DNA from: Marsupella aquatica
Taxonomy: Eukaryota > Marchantiophyta
NCBI GenBank assembly: GCA_973895155.1
Contig: OZ316892.1
Span: 13,454,001 to 13,518,000, forward strand
DNA length: 64,000 bases
Direction of reading: 5' to 3'
Shown here: positions 12,027-21,869 of the stretch, one piece after another
Layout of the letters: each line of letters begins with the position of its first letter
Numbering within the stretch: position 1 is the first letter of the stretch
Made by a program: the position numbers and the translations under genes
Notes under the pieces: generated by a model
What the model saw: the letters and a program-made list of their open reading frames with translations, nothing else
Told to the model about the DNA's origin: nothing
The model's database searches: none

Positions 12027-13260
12027 TGGACCCTCAAGATATCTCTGGTTCTGGATGTTGGTCAGATTCACACGAATCTGAATCCTATCACACCAGTGAT
12101 TCGGAGTATTCTAGCAACAACTGTGAAGAAGAATCACAACCCACATTTGATGGCAATGATTGTACCTTATGGACCGTGGGTTCTGAATCATGTTTTGAAG
12201 GACATACATAATTGAGAGATAACCCAGAGAAAAATCCACATATTGATATTAGTGAGCTTGTCCAAGATGACTTCCACTCTCAGTTATGTCCAGCGGAATC
12301 AGGTAAGCTCTATGTACCCCCAATTCATTGAATTCTCAAGAGTTTATCAATTTGTGAACAGTTCCCGTGTTTAACTATCACTGGTAATTGTCATGCAGGA
12401 TTTGTGAACAATCATCAACCATCTGAGCTTGAACTGAAACTTCTCAAAGGGCAACAATATGTTACTTGGAATGAATTTAATAAAGTATTAGATGAATATG
12501 AAGCCAAAGCAGGATGGAGTTTCACCAGGTTTGCTAGGAATAAAACCAGATTCATGGGTAAGTGCAGAGGGTTTGATGTGAATGATCCACACTACTGCAA
12601 AGCTGAACTTTATGTCAGGCACATGAAAGAAAGTGGCAGAATTTGCATACAGAAAAGTTACCTTATCCACACTTGTTCACAATCGTTGCACAAGTGGAGA
12701 CATGGTGCTCATAAGAGACGATGGGTAGAGGAAAAGATACAGTCAAACATCCGCGTTAACCCAAACACGTCCAATAAAGACTTGAGAGGGCACATTTGTA
12801 ATATCCATTCTGCTGATACTACGGTATGGACTGCACAATGAGCACGGCGAAAAGTTATCCAAAAGCTAGGTGGTGATCATGGCACATCCTTCCAGATGAT
12901 TCCAGCATACGTGGCTAAAGTGAAGCATACAGACCCTGGATCACATGTATTGTATGAAACATATGAAACTGACAATCGATTTCACAGAATTTTTATGGCA
13001 CCAACATCGTCACAAAATGCCTTCACCCATGTTTGACCTTTTGTTGGGATGGATGCTACACACACAGGTAACGCCAGCGAGAGAGTTTCATAAATTTCAT
13101 ACCATATCGTTCAATTCATTTGTATTCAATTCAAACTGCAAGCAAGTCTGCGCTGCATCACTAATCTCTCTCCCTTGCAATAGGAGGTGAATTCCCAATG
13201 ATTATATTGTTGGCTACAACCTTTGACTGTAACAATCACATTGAGTTACGGACCTTCTGT
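12027..13260 (+). pseudogene. MULE transposase remnant (mudrA-like N-terminal half)
   Basis: A plausible splice form has exon 1 ending at 12302 (donor GTAAGC), exon 2 at 12399-13067 and exon 3 from 13184 after TAG. Exon 1 is acidic and Ser-rich. Exon 2 holds the MuDR N-terminal domain (FTRFARNKTRF, KAELYVRHMKESGRICIQKS, LIHTCSQSLHKWRH), then FHRIFMAPTSSQNAF and GMDATHT, whose Asp matches the first catalytic Asp of the usual DGTHL motif. Exon 3 begins GGEFPMIILLATTFDCNNHI, matching the following strand of the DDE fold. Stops are present at 12208-12210 (TAA) and 12839-12841 (TGA), with another TGA just before the catalytic block. Beyond about 13260 the DDE domain is not recognisable, so the gene is broken and truncated. 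Confidence 0.8.
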
Positions 13261-13546
13261 CCGTAGCCCAAATACGTGAAACAGCCAAGCACAGGGAGGA
13301 TGTGAGTCAATCGAGTTCTTACATGTGCTTGAATCTGTGCTCCATACGGCAACTCTTGCCCACGAGCAAGTATGGAATCCAATGTCTGGACACCACTCAT
13401 TCAAATGCGATTATGACAAGGTTTTGGCATCCTACAGTGCATCATGTCAAAATATTCGTGTTGGAAATGAGTTCTGGAAATGAACAATATATTCAAAATA
13501 TTATAAGTTCTTACAATAATAAATCAGAAACTGAACTAAAGCCTGT

Positions 13547-14098
13547 CTACAAAGTAAGGCCAAAATTTTTAGTCCAGTCATCATTGGTCAAGTACAATAT
13601 TTGTTGAATTACATGGTCATCCTCTCTAAGGTACCCAACCCCTAATTCCAACATGACATCTAAACTCCATCCTGCAAGCCACCATTTAGGGCGGGGACCA
13701 GGTCCTGATAGTAAAGGCCCCAATACCCTCCAATAATCTGAATCTTCAACCAAATGTCTCCAGCCTGTATTGATGCATCTAACAGACATGATGTTGTGAG
13801 CCTCACAGGCAATTGACAATCTTGGCCAAATATTGGTGAGGACTAAATCATTTGGCAAAGGAGGGAGGAGGTGGGTACTCTTAGTACACCCAATCCTCTT
13901 CCCTTCACCCTGCCCCTCTGCCTCATCCTGGGTTGCATCTAGCGAGACACTAGACTGATTGGCGGAATCCAGAGTAGGCTTAGGTACTGGGTTGTGCTCA
14001 TCTTTCAGTAGAGTAGGAGTATGGAGAGCCCCTCTAAGGAACCTATGAAGGCAGAGATTGGGGACATCACACAGTGAACGATGTCTACTCTCGCCCAA
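13547..14098 (-). pseudogene. F-box-like fragment captured in the MULE
   Basis: An open frame without an ATG at its beginning contains LPPLPNDLVLTNIWPRLS, then SVRCINTGWRHLVEDSDYW. This resembles an F-box (LP-x-D/E-x(4)-I-W/L, then a W-R-x-L helix), which links substrate adaptors to SKP1. It is preceded by a Ser/Asp/Glu-rich linker and followed by about 55 residues of unknown type ending at 13547. It lies in the same frame as the DUF1917 fragment just upstream, separated by one TGA. Lacking a start codon and sitting inside a transposon, it is most likely a captured exon. The F-box call rests on one motif and is moderate. Confidence 0.5.
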
Positions 14099-14113
14099 AA
14101 AACCCAGGCCATG

Positions 14114-14560
14114 TCAAGCTGCATATTTAGTAGCCGAGAGGCCAAGCCTATTGCTTGCATACACCCCACAAACAGAGTAGGCGTCAGGCTTATAAAACAG
14201 AGTGTCATTAAACCCTAAACTCCAAAGGGGATCCCTTAGAGCAAAAACATCATCTATGTCGGTGAAATTATCAGACCACACACAAATGACATGTTGACGG
14301 TGAGGGATCTTTTCCTCTTTGGGAAACCCAGACTTCAGAGGTTTGGTATGACTGGTGGAAACCTTGGCAACAGTTGCCAGACTACTCTTCACAATAGTAG
14401 GAGCAATTTTTGCCCACTGGGTGTCTACGGCATGACTGTCAACAAAAATCATCCATTTTCCAGACAGGACATTATTGGCAATAGCTAGACCTTCAATATG
14501 AGAGTTCTGTAGCCTATCAAAGGAGGAAAGACACAATGATTCCGAAGCCACAACTAACCC
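14114..14560 (-). pseudogene. DUF1917 / C11orf68 (UPF0696)-like fragment captured in the MULE
   Basis: The minus-strand frame opens just after a TAA at 14563-14561 and reads LAIANNVLSGKWMIFVDSHA, VDTQWAKIAPTIV, AKVSTS, HVICVWSDNFTDIDDVFALR, LFYKPDAYSVCGVYASNR and LGLSATKYAA before a stop. These are the characteristic blocks of the DUF1917 family (GKWmlFvds, W..i...v..g.lg.aaKvs, HViCVYt.dftD, YKPDaYt, gl.pt.Y at the C terminus). The family is conserved in eukaryotes and of poorly known function. The N-terminal part of the family is missing and no initiating ATG is visible. Its position between MULE ends, opposite to the transposase, indicates transduplication from a host gene elsewhere. Confidence 0.7.
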
Positions 14561-14599
14561 TTAAATTGTATTAACAAGGCAGTCCAATTCCTTGTTTGA

Positions 14600-15640
14600 G
14601 TGAAGGGTGGTAACAGTCAGCCATTCAATGTGGTTCAAGGGAATAGATGATGGCTTCCATTCATCAAGGAATTCAAAAAATGGATTGAAGGTCATTGTCA
14701 AAGCATACTACATGAGACTACTGCCCAACATCCATGACTGTGAGCAATGGAATAATTTGACCCCTGCAAGCACATACTTGACAATTAATACTAGTGAACT
14801 AAGACAAACTTGATTTTGCAGACCGACTTGCTAGTGTAGTAGACAAATTGCAGAGGACCAAAATTGGAGACAATTACCTGATCAAAGAATGTTGAACCAA
14901 GGTTTAGCAGGCACAATTGGTATGTTTCAACAGGGGAATGTCACCTGAACCACATTGACAAGAATCCATTTATTTAAGAAGAGTGGTTGTGACAGTTACA
15001 CTCAGTGTATAAACGGGGTAGAATCAAATTTAAATGGGAATTTTGCTTACTCAAACACAAAGTCAACCCCAGAATGTTGTGTCAATGGAGCTTCTGTCAA
15101 GTTTCACAACAAATTTGGTTCGCAAATTGGCTGTGGATATACAACAAGGCTGCAACATCAAAATTTCAGCAAAAGGACGCACCCTGAAACTGATTACCTT
15201 CTTTATTGATCCCCTTGCAGCTGCATTCACTAGGTGAAGCGATCCCCTTGGCGAAGTAGCTAGTCCTCTGGTCATGCACTTCAGCTGCAGGCGATCAGCT
15301 CAATATCCATCTCACATTCCCCTTTGTTCATGCTCATCCATACACCTGTAGTAATTAGCACCCAGTTCCCAGGAGACATCCATCCATAGTCAACTATGCT
15401 TGCCCTCTGAGGTCCACTGGTTGAATCAGAATCAGCAGAAGTATATTCAAGTAGAGGCGATAAGCTCAATTTGAAATTCAAAACATTAGCTAAACTTGGA
15501 ACCTGACCTGTGAACTTCAGCTGTTGGGCAAAATCTGTGTTGAGTAGGAGGCGATGAGTTGTGGAACTCGCAGCTGAACTTAAGCTGGTCACATGAGCTG
15601 CTGGAAAGTGGAAGCGCTGCTAACATGAGGTGCTGCGCTG
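14600..15640. other. MULE interior without recognised coding sequence
   Basis: Overlapping short frames around 15000-15275 show no family motifs. This may contain upstream exons or introns of the captured DUF1917 gene, but I could not place any. Confidence 0.35.
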
Positions 15641-16290
15641 CAAAATAGAACTTGAACTGCAGCCGGGGACGATTTGGTGTTGAACTCCCGACTGAGCTTG
15701 TGCTGCGAACATGAGCTGCTGTGTAGGCTTGATATCGTTGCTGTGCTGGAGCTGCTGTGTTGCTGCAAAATAGAGCTGATGAGGTGCTGTGAAATAGGGC
15801 AAAATAGAGCTGCAAAATAGAGCTACTGCTATGCTGCGAAATAGGGCTGCTGTTGTGCTGCGAAATAGGGCTGCTGCTGTGCTGCGAAATACTGCTGCAA
15901 ATGTGCTACCAAATAGAGCTGCAAATGTGCTGCAACATGCTACAAAATAGATCTGCTGCTTTGCTGTGAAATAGAGCTGTGAATGTGCTGCAAAAAACTG
16001 CTGCAATTGTGCTGCCAATGTGCTGCCAAATAGAGCTGCGAATGTGCTTCCAAATAGAGCTGCGAATATGCTGCAACATAGAGCAGCTGTGCTGCGAAAT
16101 AGATTTGCTGCTGAGCTGCGAAATAGAGCTACGAAGTAGAGCTACGAAATCAAGCTCCAAAGTAGAGCTGCGAAATCAAGCTGCGAAGTAGAGCTGCGAA
16201 ATCAAGCTGCGAAGTAGAGCTGCAAAATCAAGCTGCGAAGTAGAGCTGCAAAATCAAGCTACGAGGTCGAGCTGCGAGGTCGACCCGCAA
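15640..16290. repeat. minisatellite of GCTGCGAAATAGA-type units
   Basis: This is a long degenerate tandem array built from GAGCTGCGAAATAGAGCTGC and GAGCTGCGAAATCAAGCTGC-like units, with the most regular copies at 16140-16260 (alternating GAAGTAGAGCT and AAATCAAGCT). It lies inside the right half of the MULE. Open frames across it are low-complexity and are not called. Confidence 0.85.
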
Positions 16291-16789
16291 ATAGCAGCGC
16301 TACGAGTATGCCTGAGAACTTCAGCTCCAACGTTCATGTGCGAATCGGGGCTTTAAGTTCAGGTGCGAAGGATGTTGTCGATGAGCTCCCTAAACTTACA
16401 ATCTGTCTTGGAATTCTTCGCGCAAAACCACATGGAGAAGCAGACTCTATCGATGGACATCACATTCCACATTTGGCCACATTCATAGCGCGAAGGGTGC
16501 TGTCGATCGTTGCAAAAAGCCTGAACGAACCCTAGCATGTTCCTTAATGTCAATGAGGCCCCGTGCCCAAAGCCAGGGGGATGGAAAACCTGAGTCGGGA
16601 CAGACTACCTGGAAACCAACTGAAAACCGACTGGTCCCGGTCACAATACTCGTTACAGGTCACTTTTGCCAAGCAAATGGAAAGTGTGCTATACGGACAA
16701 AATTCAAAGTTTTGGTTGTGTCCATTTAGGTTGTGTAAGTCCATGAGGGCGTTTTTGAAAACGTCCGTGTCCATGGGGGCTTTAAGTTC

Positions 16790-16798
16790 AGGCTCAGG
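16790..16798. repeat. right target-site duplication of the MULE
   Basis: AGGCTCAGG directly follows the right TIR, which ends at 16789, and matches 11011-11019 exactly. Confidence 0.9.
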
Positions 16799-16799
16799 T

Positions 16800-17830
16800 T
16801 AGTTTTAATTTAGTTTTAATAATTGTAATTTGTGCCCAAATCAGGATAGCACTACGGCAATACGTGCGGAGTCGCCAACGGTAGGACGGTAGGACTGGAG
16901 GAGGCGGCAAAGGAATTTTGGATGGAAGCCAAGACAAAGAACCGCAGCGAGCTGTCGGAACCGCTCTTTGAGGTTTGAGGGTTGAGGTTTCGCATGAGCC
17001 AGGCCAAATGTGACCCTGTGAGGCAGCAACCATTCCAACCCCCAGGGGTCCCGTACAGGATTCATCGATGCGCGAGAGATTCGAGGGCATTTTGGGAGAA
17101 GCAGAATCTTGAACGCCATGGAATAAGTAGAGCCGAACGTAGTTGTGAGGGAGGAGGGGGATCGTTGCACCTCGAGTCTGGGTTTGAGAGATCTCGAGGT
17201 TTTTGCAACAGGACGAACCTGCTGTGAAGCAACGAGGCAGGCAGGCTGAAGGCTTGACGTTCTCCTATGCTCGAGTTTGGCTTGGATTGCTTTCTTTTCA
17301 GTAGTTGAAGCATAGTCGAAAGACGTAGCAGACGAAAATGAACTGATGTCGCGTAGAGAAATTGGTAGTGTTTGTTGGTGGGAGAAGGAGGGTTTTGGAA
17401 GAGAGGCAGGGGAGGAAGAACTGGACTGTTAGATTGATCTTAGGCCATCGGGAGGCCGGCGGGAGTAGGAGCGCTACCTCTCCCTGTAGTGTTGGTGCAT
17501 GATTGTTGCTTCTCGGTGTTCTCTCTTTTCCTCTCACTCAGACTTTAAGAGTGCTCTTTCGATCCGTCAATTCGTTCGTAACGACAGTCCTAGGTTGAGT
17601 CATTTTGTAAAAGCTCCGGAATCTTCGTTGCTCTTTTAATTAACAGTCTCCTTCAAGTCGTTTGCAACTAGGTCGAAGCATTTTTTCCAGCTCTCTAAAG
17701 TAAACCTTAGCTCTACTCGCCCTTTCTCGTTTCGTTTGCTACTAGATTTGGTTTAATCATTAGTCAAATCTCGGCACAGAAATCTTAGTTTACATGCTTA
17801 GTTTTACATGCACTCTGTCTGTGCACGGGC
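16800..17830. other. no supported gene
   Basis: Between the MULE and the next tandem repeat there is sequence with short frames only. Its CT/GA-rich patches resemble 5' untranslated sequence, but I could not connect it to a coding exon. Confidence 0.35.
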
Positions 17831-17833
17831 ATT

Positions 17834-18240
17834 GCGAACATTCTGTGATCTTTGAATTTGACGTACTAAAACTTTTGCAATGATGGCTCCTGTAGTTCGC
17901 TTCAACGCCTGTGGGAATCGGGGCTCTCAATTATCATAGTCTAAGAATCAACTGAAAAAAAGGGCAATGCGAACATTCTGTGATCTTTGAATTTGACGTA
18001 CTAAAACTTTTGCAATGATGGCTCCTGTAGTTCGCTTCAACGCCTGACTTTTGCAATGATGGCTCCTGTAGTTCGCTTCAACGCCTGTGGGAATCGGGGC
18101 TCTCAATTATCATAGTCTAAGAAGTAACTGAAAAACATAGAATCTCGCCTGGCCTGTAGTTCGCTTCAACGTCTCTGTGGGAATCAGGTCTCTCAATTAT
18201 CATAGTCTAAGAAGCAACTGAAAAAAATAGAATCTCGCCT
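17834..18240 (+). repeat. complex tandem repeat with 135-bp period and partial copies
   Basis: The block starting GCGAACATTCTGTGATC recurs at 17834 and 17969 (period 135). Its middle part (ACTTTTGCAATGATGGCTCC) recurs again from about 18048. The tail (TCTCAATTATCATAGTCTAA) occurs three times, at about 17925, 18100 and 18192. Nested partial duplications of this kind suggest replication slippage or repeated end-joining repair. Confidence 0.85.
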
Positions 18241-18350
18241 GGTTTCTTCCCCTGTCCCGTGTGATTTCACCTTGCGGACGAGGCCAACGGACGGACGGAC
18301 AACACTTTCGTTAGGGAAAGTCCCACTTCACTCGGGAACCCTAAACCCTT

Positions 18351-18632
18351 CTTCAGAAGAACATCGACAAGAAGCAGCTGGTGGATGATGTGCGCAAAGC
18401 ACTGTATGCCTCAAAAATTTGCAGCTACGCGCAAGGGATGAATTTAATTCGGTCAAAAATTTGCAGCTACGCGCAAGGGATGAATTTAATTCGGGCCAAG
18501 AGCTTATGACCGGAACTCCAATCTTGCCAGCTTGCTCGTGGATAAGGAATTCGCCAAAGAGATGGTCGAGAGGCAGGCGGCATGACGACGAGTGGTGGGC
18601 CTTGCCATTGAAACGGGAATTAGCACCCCGAT
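18351..18632 (+). pseudogene. 6-phosphogluconate dehydrogenase (decarboxylating) pseudogene fragment
   Basis: Translation gives LQKNIDKKQLVDDVRKALYA, SKICSYAQGMNLIRS, a second copy of KICSYAQGMNLIRA, then YDRNSNLASLLVDKEFAKEM, VERQAA, stop, RRVVGLAIETGISTP. These are blocks of the C-terminal all-helical domain of 6PGDH, an enzyme of the oxidative pentose phosphate pathway. A 48-bp in-frame tandem duplication repeats the KICSYAQGMNLIR block. About 35-40 residues between AKS and YDRN are deleted. TGA stands where the family has Trp (AAWRRVVG). The rest of the gene is absent and there are no introns. It is a dead fragment, possibly retroposed, although plant 6PGDH genes are often intronless anyway. 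Confidence 0.85.
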
Positions 18633-18639
18633 GACGGGA

Positions 18640-19440
18640 GAAATGCCATTATTGAACTCACAGGTTGTTCGGCATTGAAGAGAAATTAGATACTTGAAGC
18701 CCGTCTTTCTCTGTCTCCGATATTTTCACCCTCTGTACCGCACTGACCCTTTTCTCATTCAAAGTTTCGAGCCTGAATCACAAATCGATTTGTGCACTAT
18801 CAAATCCAAAGCAGGATCCACGGACTTTAAGACTGATTAAACAGAACCACGTTCCAGAGCTCGGGAAGTGAGAAAAACTAAACAGTGCAGCTCAACTTTC
18901 GCGAGCAACAATAGTAGGACACACATGGCAGGTAGAAAGTATTCACACTCAGATTATTTAAAAGATTGTGCTCATGGGCATCACCGTCACAAACCCATCA
19001 AATTCAGTAACTGCTAGGGCAATTATGCTTCTGCTTGTCCAAAGTAGACACCGGCAACTGTAATTATTACATTCAAGAGGTAGAGATCCTTGTCATCTCT
19101 TGTTTGCTTCAATGCTCTCACGCCTGAACAATGTCTCAAATGGCATGAAAGGCAGCACTAGTTTGGGAATCAAGAGGCACGTCTACCACAGCCGAGAGAG
19201 CTAAAAGCCAAAGCGCTCGGTCTCTAGGGTAGTCCATCCACATTCTCCAGCCAAGAAACACGATGTCTAAACAGAGCAGCTCGAGAAACTTCATCCAGAC
19301 ATAGCAGTAAGCGTATGAAAGGAAAACTTCATCCAGACATAGCAGTAAGCGTATGAAAGGAAGCTGTGAAACTCCAACCAGCTGAAAACCTTTGTTGAAA
19401 ACTTCCTTTAGTGGTCCATCAATCCTGAATTTGGTGCTGT
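18640..19440. other. no supported gene; 38-bp tandem duplication
   Basis: No gene was recognised. The block ACTTCATCCAGACATAGCAG plus the following bases is duplicated head to tail at 19287-19362 with a 38-bp period. This region lies just downstream of the small minus-strand gene candidate. Confidence 0.5.
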
Positions 19441-19458
19441 AAGCAGACGCATCCAATT

Positions 19459-19716
19459 TTACTTACGTGAGAATGGATTGATGCAAGGCGCACTTGTCGG
19501 CCCGCTTGTCAATCTTCTTCCTGCTTCTCTTTGTTTGCGAAGTTTCACATACCTCCCAATTTCGATGTTGGAAAATAGTTCATCAATCAACGTTTTTGGC
19601 GCATTGTTCACCGCAGCTCCGATGTTGTTCATAGCATTTCCGATCATGAATCCGGATAAGGCAATTCCGCTCGCCATGATGAGTGCCGAAAGAACATTTG
19701 ACCAATTCAGATTCAT
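19459..19716 (-). CDS. hypothetical small protein with one membrane segment (85 aa)
   Basis: I do not recognise the family. The frame starts at ATG 19716-19714 and ends at 19459. Residues 1-40 include a hydrophobic stretch, LSALIMASGIALSGFMIGNA, flanked by polar residues. A short amphipathic part (DELFSNIEIGRYVKLRK) follows, then a basic tail. This organisation would fit a small single-pass membrane protein. Upstream on the minus strand is a GC-rich repetitive leader (CACTCCGC units) that looks like a 5' untranslated region. The frame also stays open upstream of the ATG. No splice sites could be assigned with confidence. It may be a real small gene or a first exon, or a chance frame. Confidence 0.4.
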   Translation of the reverse strand: MNLNWSNVLSALIMASGIALSGFMIGNAMNNIGAAVNNAPKTLIDELFSNIEIGRYVKLRKQREAGRRLTSGPTSAPCINPFSRK

Positions 19717-19734
19717 CGCGTAGGGGTGCGAGCG

Positions 19735-19795
19735 GCCGAGTGCGGAGTGGCGGAGTGCGGAGTGGCGGAGTTGCAGAGTGGCGGAGTGGGGTTTC
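19735..19795 (-). repeat. short CACTCCGC-type tandem repeat
   Basis: The plus strand shows repeated GCGGAGTG units (GAGTGCGGAGTGGCGGAGTG and variants) for about 60 bp, immediately upstream of the small minus-strand reading frame. Confidence 0.75.
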
Positions 19796-20580
19796 GCACT
19801 CAGCTTTGCTGTGATTACGGGGGGCAGGGAGTGCCTGTTGGTATGGGACGAATGCGAGGCGGGGAGGCGGGCGCGCCATCTGCTGAAGGCGGGCAAGCAC
19901 AACTGGAGGTATTCAAGGTGACCTTCCGTGCAGTCCAGGCCCGCCGGGGCCCTACCCTGCTCTGCCTTGCCCACCCCTCCCCGGTACCCACCGTACTCTT
20001 ATCCGCACTAGCTTGATTACAGTGACCTCTGGATAAGTGCACGCTCTGGGGAAGACGGATCTGGCGTGCACTAAACCAGGTGTTGCATGACTTGATAAGT
20101 GCACATCCCGTAAAAAGTGCTGTAATAGATAAGTGTGTTTCATTTAGAATCCTTTGTTAAATGTGTGATCATCCAGGGTTTCTAGGTATTTGAGACCAAG
20201 TTGTGTGGGCAATGGCAGATTGAGCACTACAAAGTGAATGAACAACCATAGGGACTCCAAAACTCCCCATGCACATTGTAAATACTACAATATACCCAGA
20301 TCACACCAAGATTTATTTCAAAATGACAACATTTTGTGTCCAATGCTTAGTGCCACGAGCTACAGTGTGCAACAGTATTAGTATGCACTATGGACCCTTC
20401 AATCAGTTAGTGGTCAGCCTCGTACCTTGTATCCCTACCCTAATCCTGTGCACACACTCCTAAGTGCATTCTGTACTCTACTAATAATGGGCATGTATTA
20501 TAGGTAAATGACATTTGTGGAGTTTAAGCGTTTACATATAAGCGCATTCAATCACTTATCCAGGGTAAGAGCTTATAGAG

Positions 20581-20806
20581 TTGTCGTTTAGCAAAATGAT
20601 TTTAGCTCTATGTGCGCTTAGAAAAAATGCTTAAAAAACTCTTATCTCATGTACAAAAAAGGGGAAGATCAAGATGGCATGCACTAATGTTGTCGTTTAG
20701 CAAAATGATTTTAGTTCTATGTGTGCTTAGAAAAAATGCTTAAAAAATGCTTATCTCATGTACAAAAAAGGGGAAGATCAAGATGGCATGCACTAATCAA
20801 GGGTAA
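20581..20806 (+). repeat. 109-bp tandem duplication
   Basis: TTGTCGTTTAGCAAAATGAT begins at 20581 and again at 20690. Both units run through GCTTAGAAAAAATGC and GGGGAAGATCAAGATGGCAT to GCACTAAT with only a few differences, indicating a recent duplication. Confidence 0.9.
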
Positions 20807-20976
20807 GCGTGTATGGAGTGTGCCCTTAGCCAGAGTTCACTGTACTCTTTCCTTGAACTCTTGCCTTGAATCTGCTCCTAGAAAATCACCTTCACTTGGA
20901 TTTCTTAGCAAAAATCAATCTGCATTAAAATTCATTCTTGGGGGGGTATTTGACACAAACAACTGCTTTTGTTCCA

Positions 20977-21234
20977 CTAGGATGAAGATAATAGACCTTC
21001 ACTTCTACAAACGCAAACGCAAACGCAATGCTTGGATACTCCGTGATCCTTGGGCAGTTGAGAGAGTGGGAGAGTAGTTCCGTCTATCAATCCCACACAC
21101 CCTGCAAAACCCTTCTTGGCAAACTCATCCGAAATCTTTTGTCTCTCATCGCTATCTGGCCAACTTAATTGACCACCAATGGCATCCTCAAGAGCCGTCA
21201 CACAACGTCGAGTATAGTTCGCGAATGACCCCAC
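20977..21234 (-). pseudogene. PIF/Harbinger transposase fragment
   Basis: The minus strand reads FANYTRRCVTALEDAIGGQL, SWPDSDERQKISDEFAKKGF, AGCVGLIDGTTLPLSQLPKD. This is the block leading into the first catalytic Asp (GCVGxIDGT) of DDE_Tnp_4 transposases of the PIF/Harbinger group. The sequence then runs into a short GCGTTT microsatellite (read as CVCVCV) and stops soon after at 20977, where the family would continue for about 150 residues. The N-terminal part is also missing. It is a truncated, inactive remnant. Confidence 0.8.
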
Positions 21235-21342
21235 ACATACCCCATAGAAGAAGGGTGCGATTCATACAGACCCCATTACCAGAATGACAAAGAAAGACAG
21301 GCATCACACTTGAGAGGTGATCAGTTAGTGTTATGTCATTTT

Positions 21343-21686
21343 TGTTGAGTAAAAATGACATTTACAATGACAAGTCCATGAACCATCTAACACACAAGTA
21401 GTCGACACAAAAAGATATGTGGTTCATCTCAACTGAGGTTAGGTCCACGAAAACACATGAGAGCTTTGCTGCACTCTACGCCCATCGGCCATACCAAGTC
21501 TCCACAATATAAGATCTCCCTATCTCTCAACTGGCTCCGTAACAATGAGCCTAAGTTTCTACTATCCAAAACACACGCTTGTGATATAGTGTGCACCCTA
21601 GTTAATCTAATCTAGTTTGCGACTAAGGTCAGCACTAACTAAGGTTACAATTGTAACCCTAGACTAAGAGTAAATTATGCTTGACA
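21343..21686 (+). mobile_element. solo LTR (family L1), 344 bp, perfect 5-bp TSD
   Basis: It starts TGTTGAG and ends TTGACA. Internal landmarks AAGTAGTCGACACAAAAAGA, GTGGTTCATC, GTCCACG and GGCTCCGTAACAATGAGCC identify the family also seen at 8680, 25090 and 39365. The flanking 5-mers are ATTTT (21338-21342) and ATTTT (21687-21691), a perfect target duplication. No internal coding domain is present, consistent with LTR-LTR recombination. Confidence 0.88.
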
Positions 21687-21869
21687 ATTTTTCTTTAAGT
21701 CAATTATATTTACACTTTTGACAAAATAAAATAGATGATTTTATTATTATTATTCAATCTTGATGTACTCATTGATGAGTGTTTAGTATCAAAGATTAAT
21801 CCAATCTTGATGCACTATTAGATGATTGTTTGGTATTGAGAACTACTAGCCCCAACTACCAGTTCTTTG

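Larger units (their letters stand above)
11020..16789 (+). mobile_element. Mutator-like element (MULE) with TIRs, 9-bp TSD and captured gene fragments
   Basis: The left end starts GAACTTAAAGCCCCC (11020) and the right end is its reverse complement, ending GGGGGCTTTAAGTTC (16789). The first 23 bp match perfectly and similarity fades after about 37 bp. The element is flanked by a perfect 9-bp direct repeat, AGGCTCAGG, at 11011-11019 and 16790-16798, the target duplication length typical of Mutator. Inside lie a broken MULE transposase (12027-13260 +), antisense fragments resembling host genes (14560-13547 -) and a minisatellite (15640-16290). The short TIRs and decayed transposase make it a non-autonomous or dead element today. 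The perfect TSD suggests insertion was not very ancient. Confidence 0.9.

Noticed and set aside
15486-16191. Open frames with repeated FRSTAAALFRS-like units
   Set aside because: Minisatellite translation inside the MULE; open on both strands, as expected for a period-related repeat.
19437-19466. Consensus-like GTAAGT donor with a CAG acceptor 30 nt downstream on the minus strand
   Set aside because: A 30-nt intron is too short for a plant spliceosome; the simple stop at 19459 is preferred.
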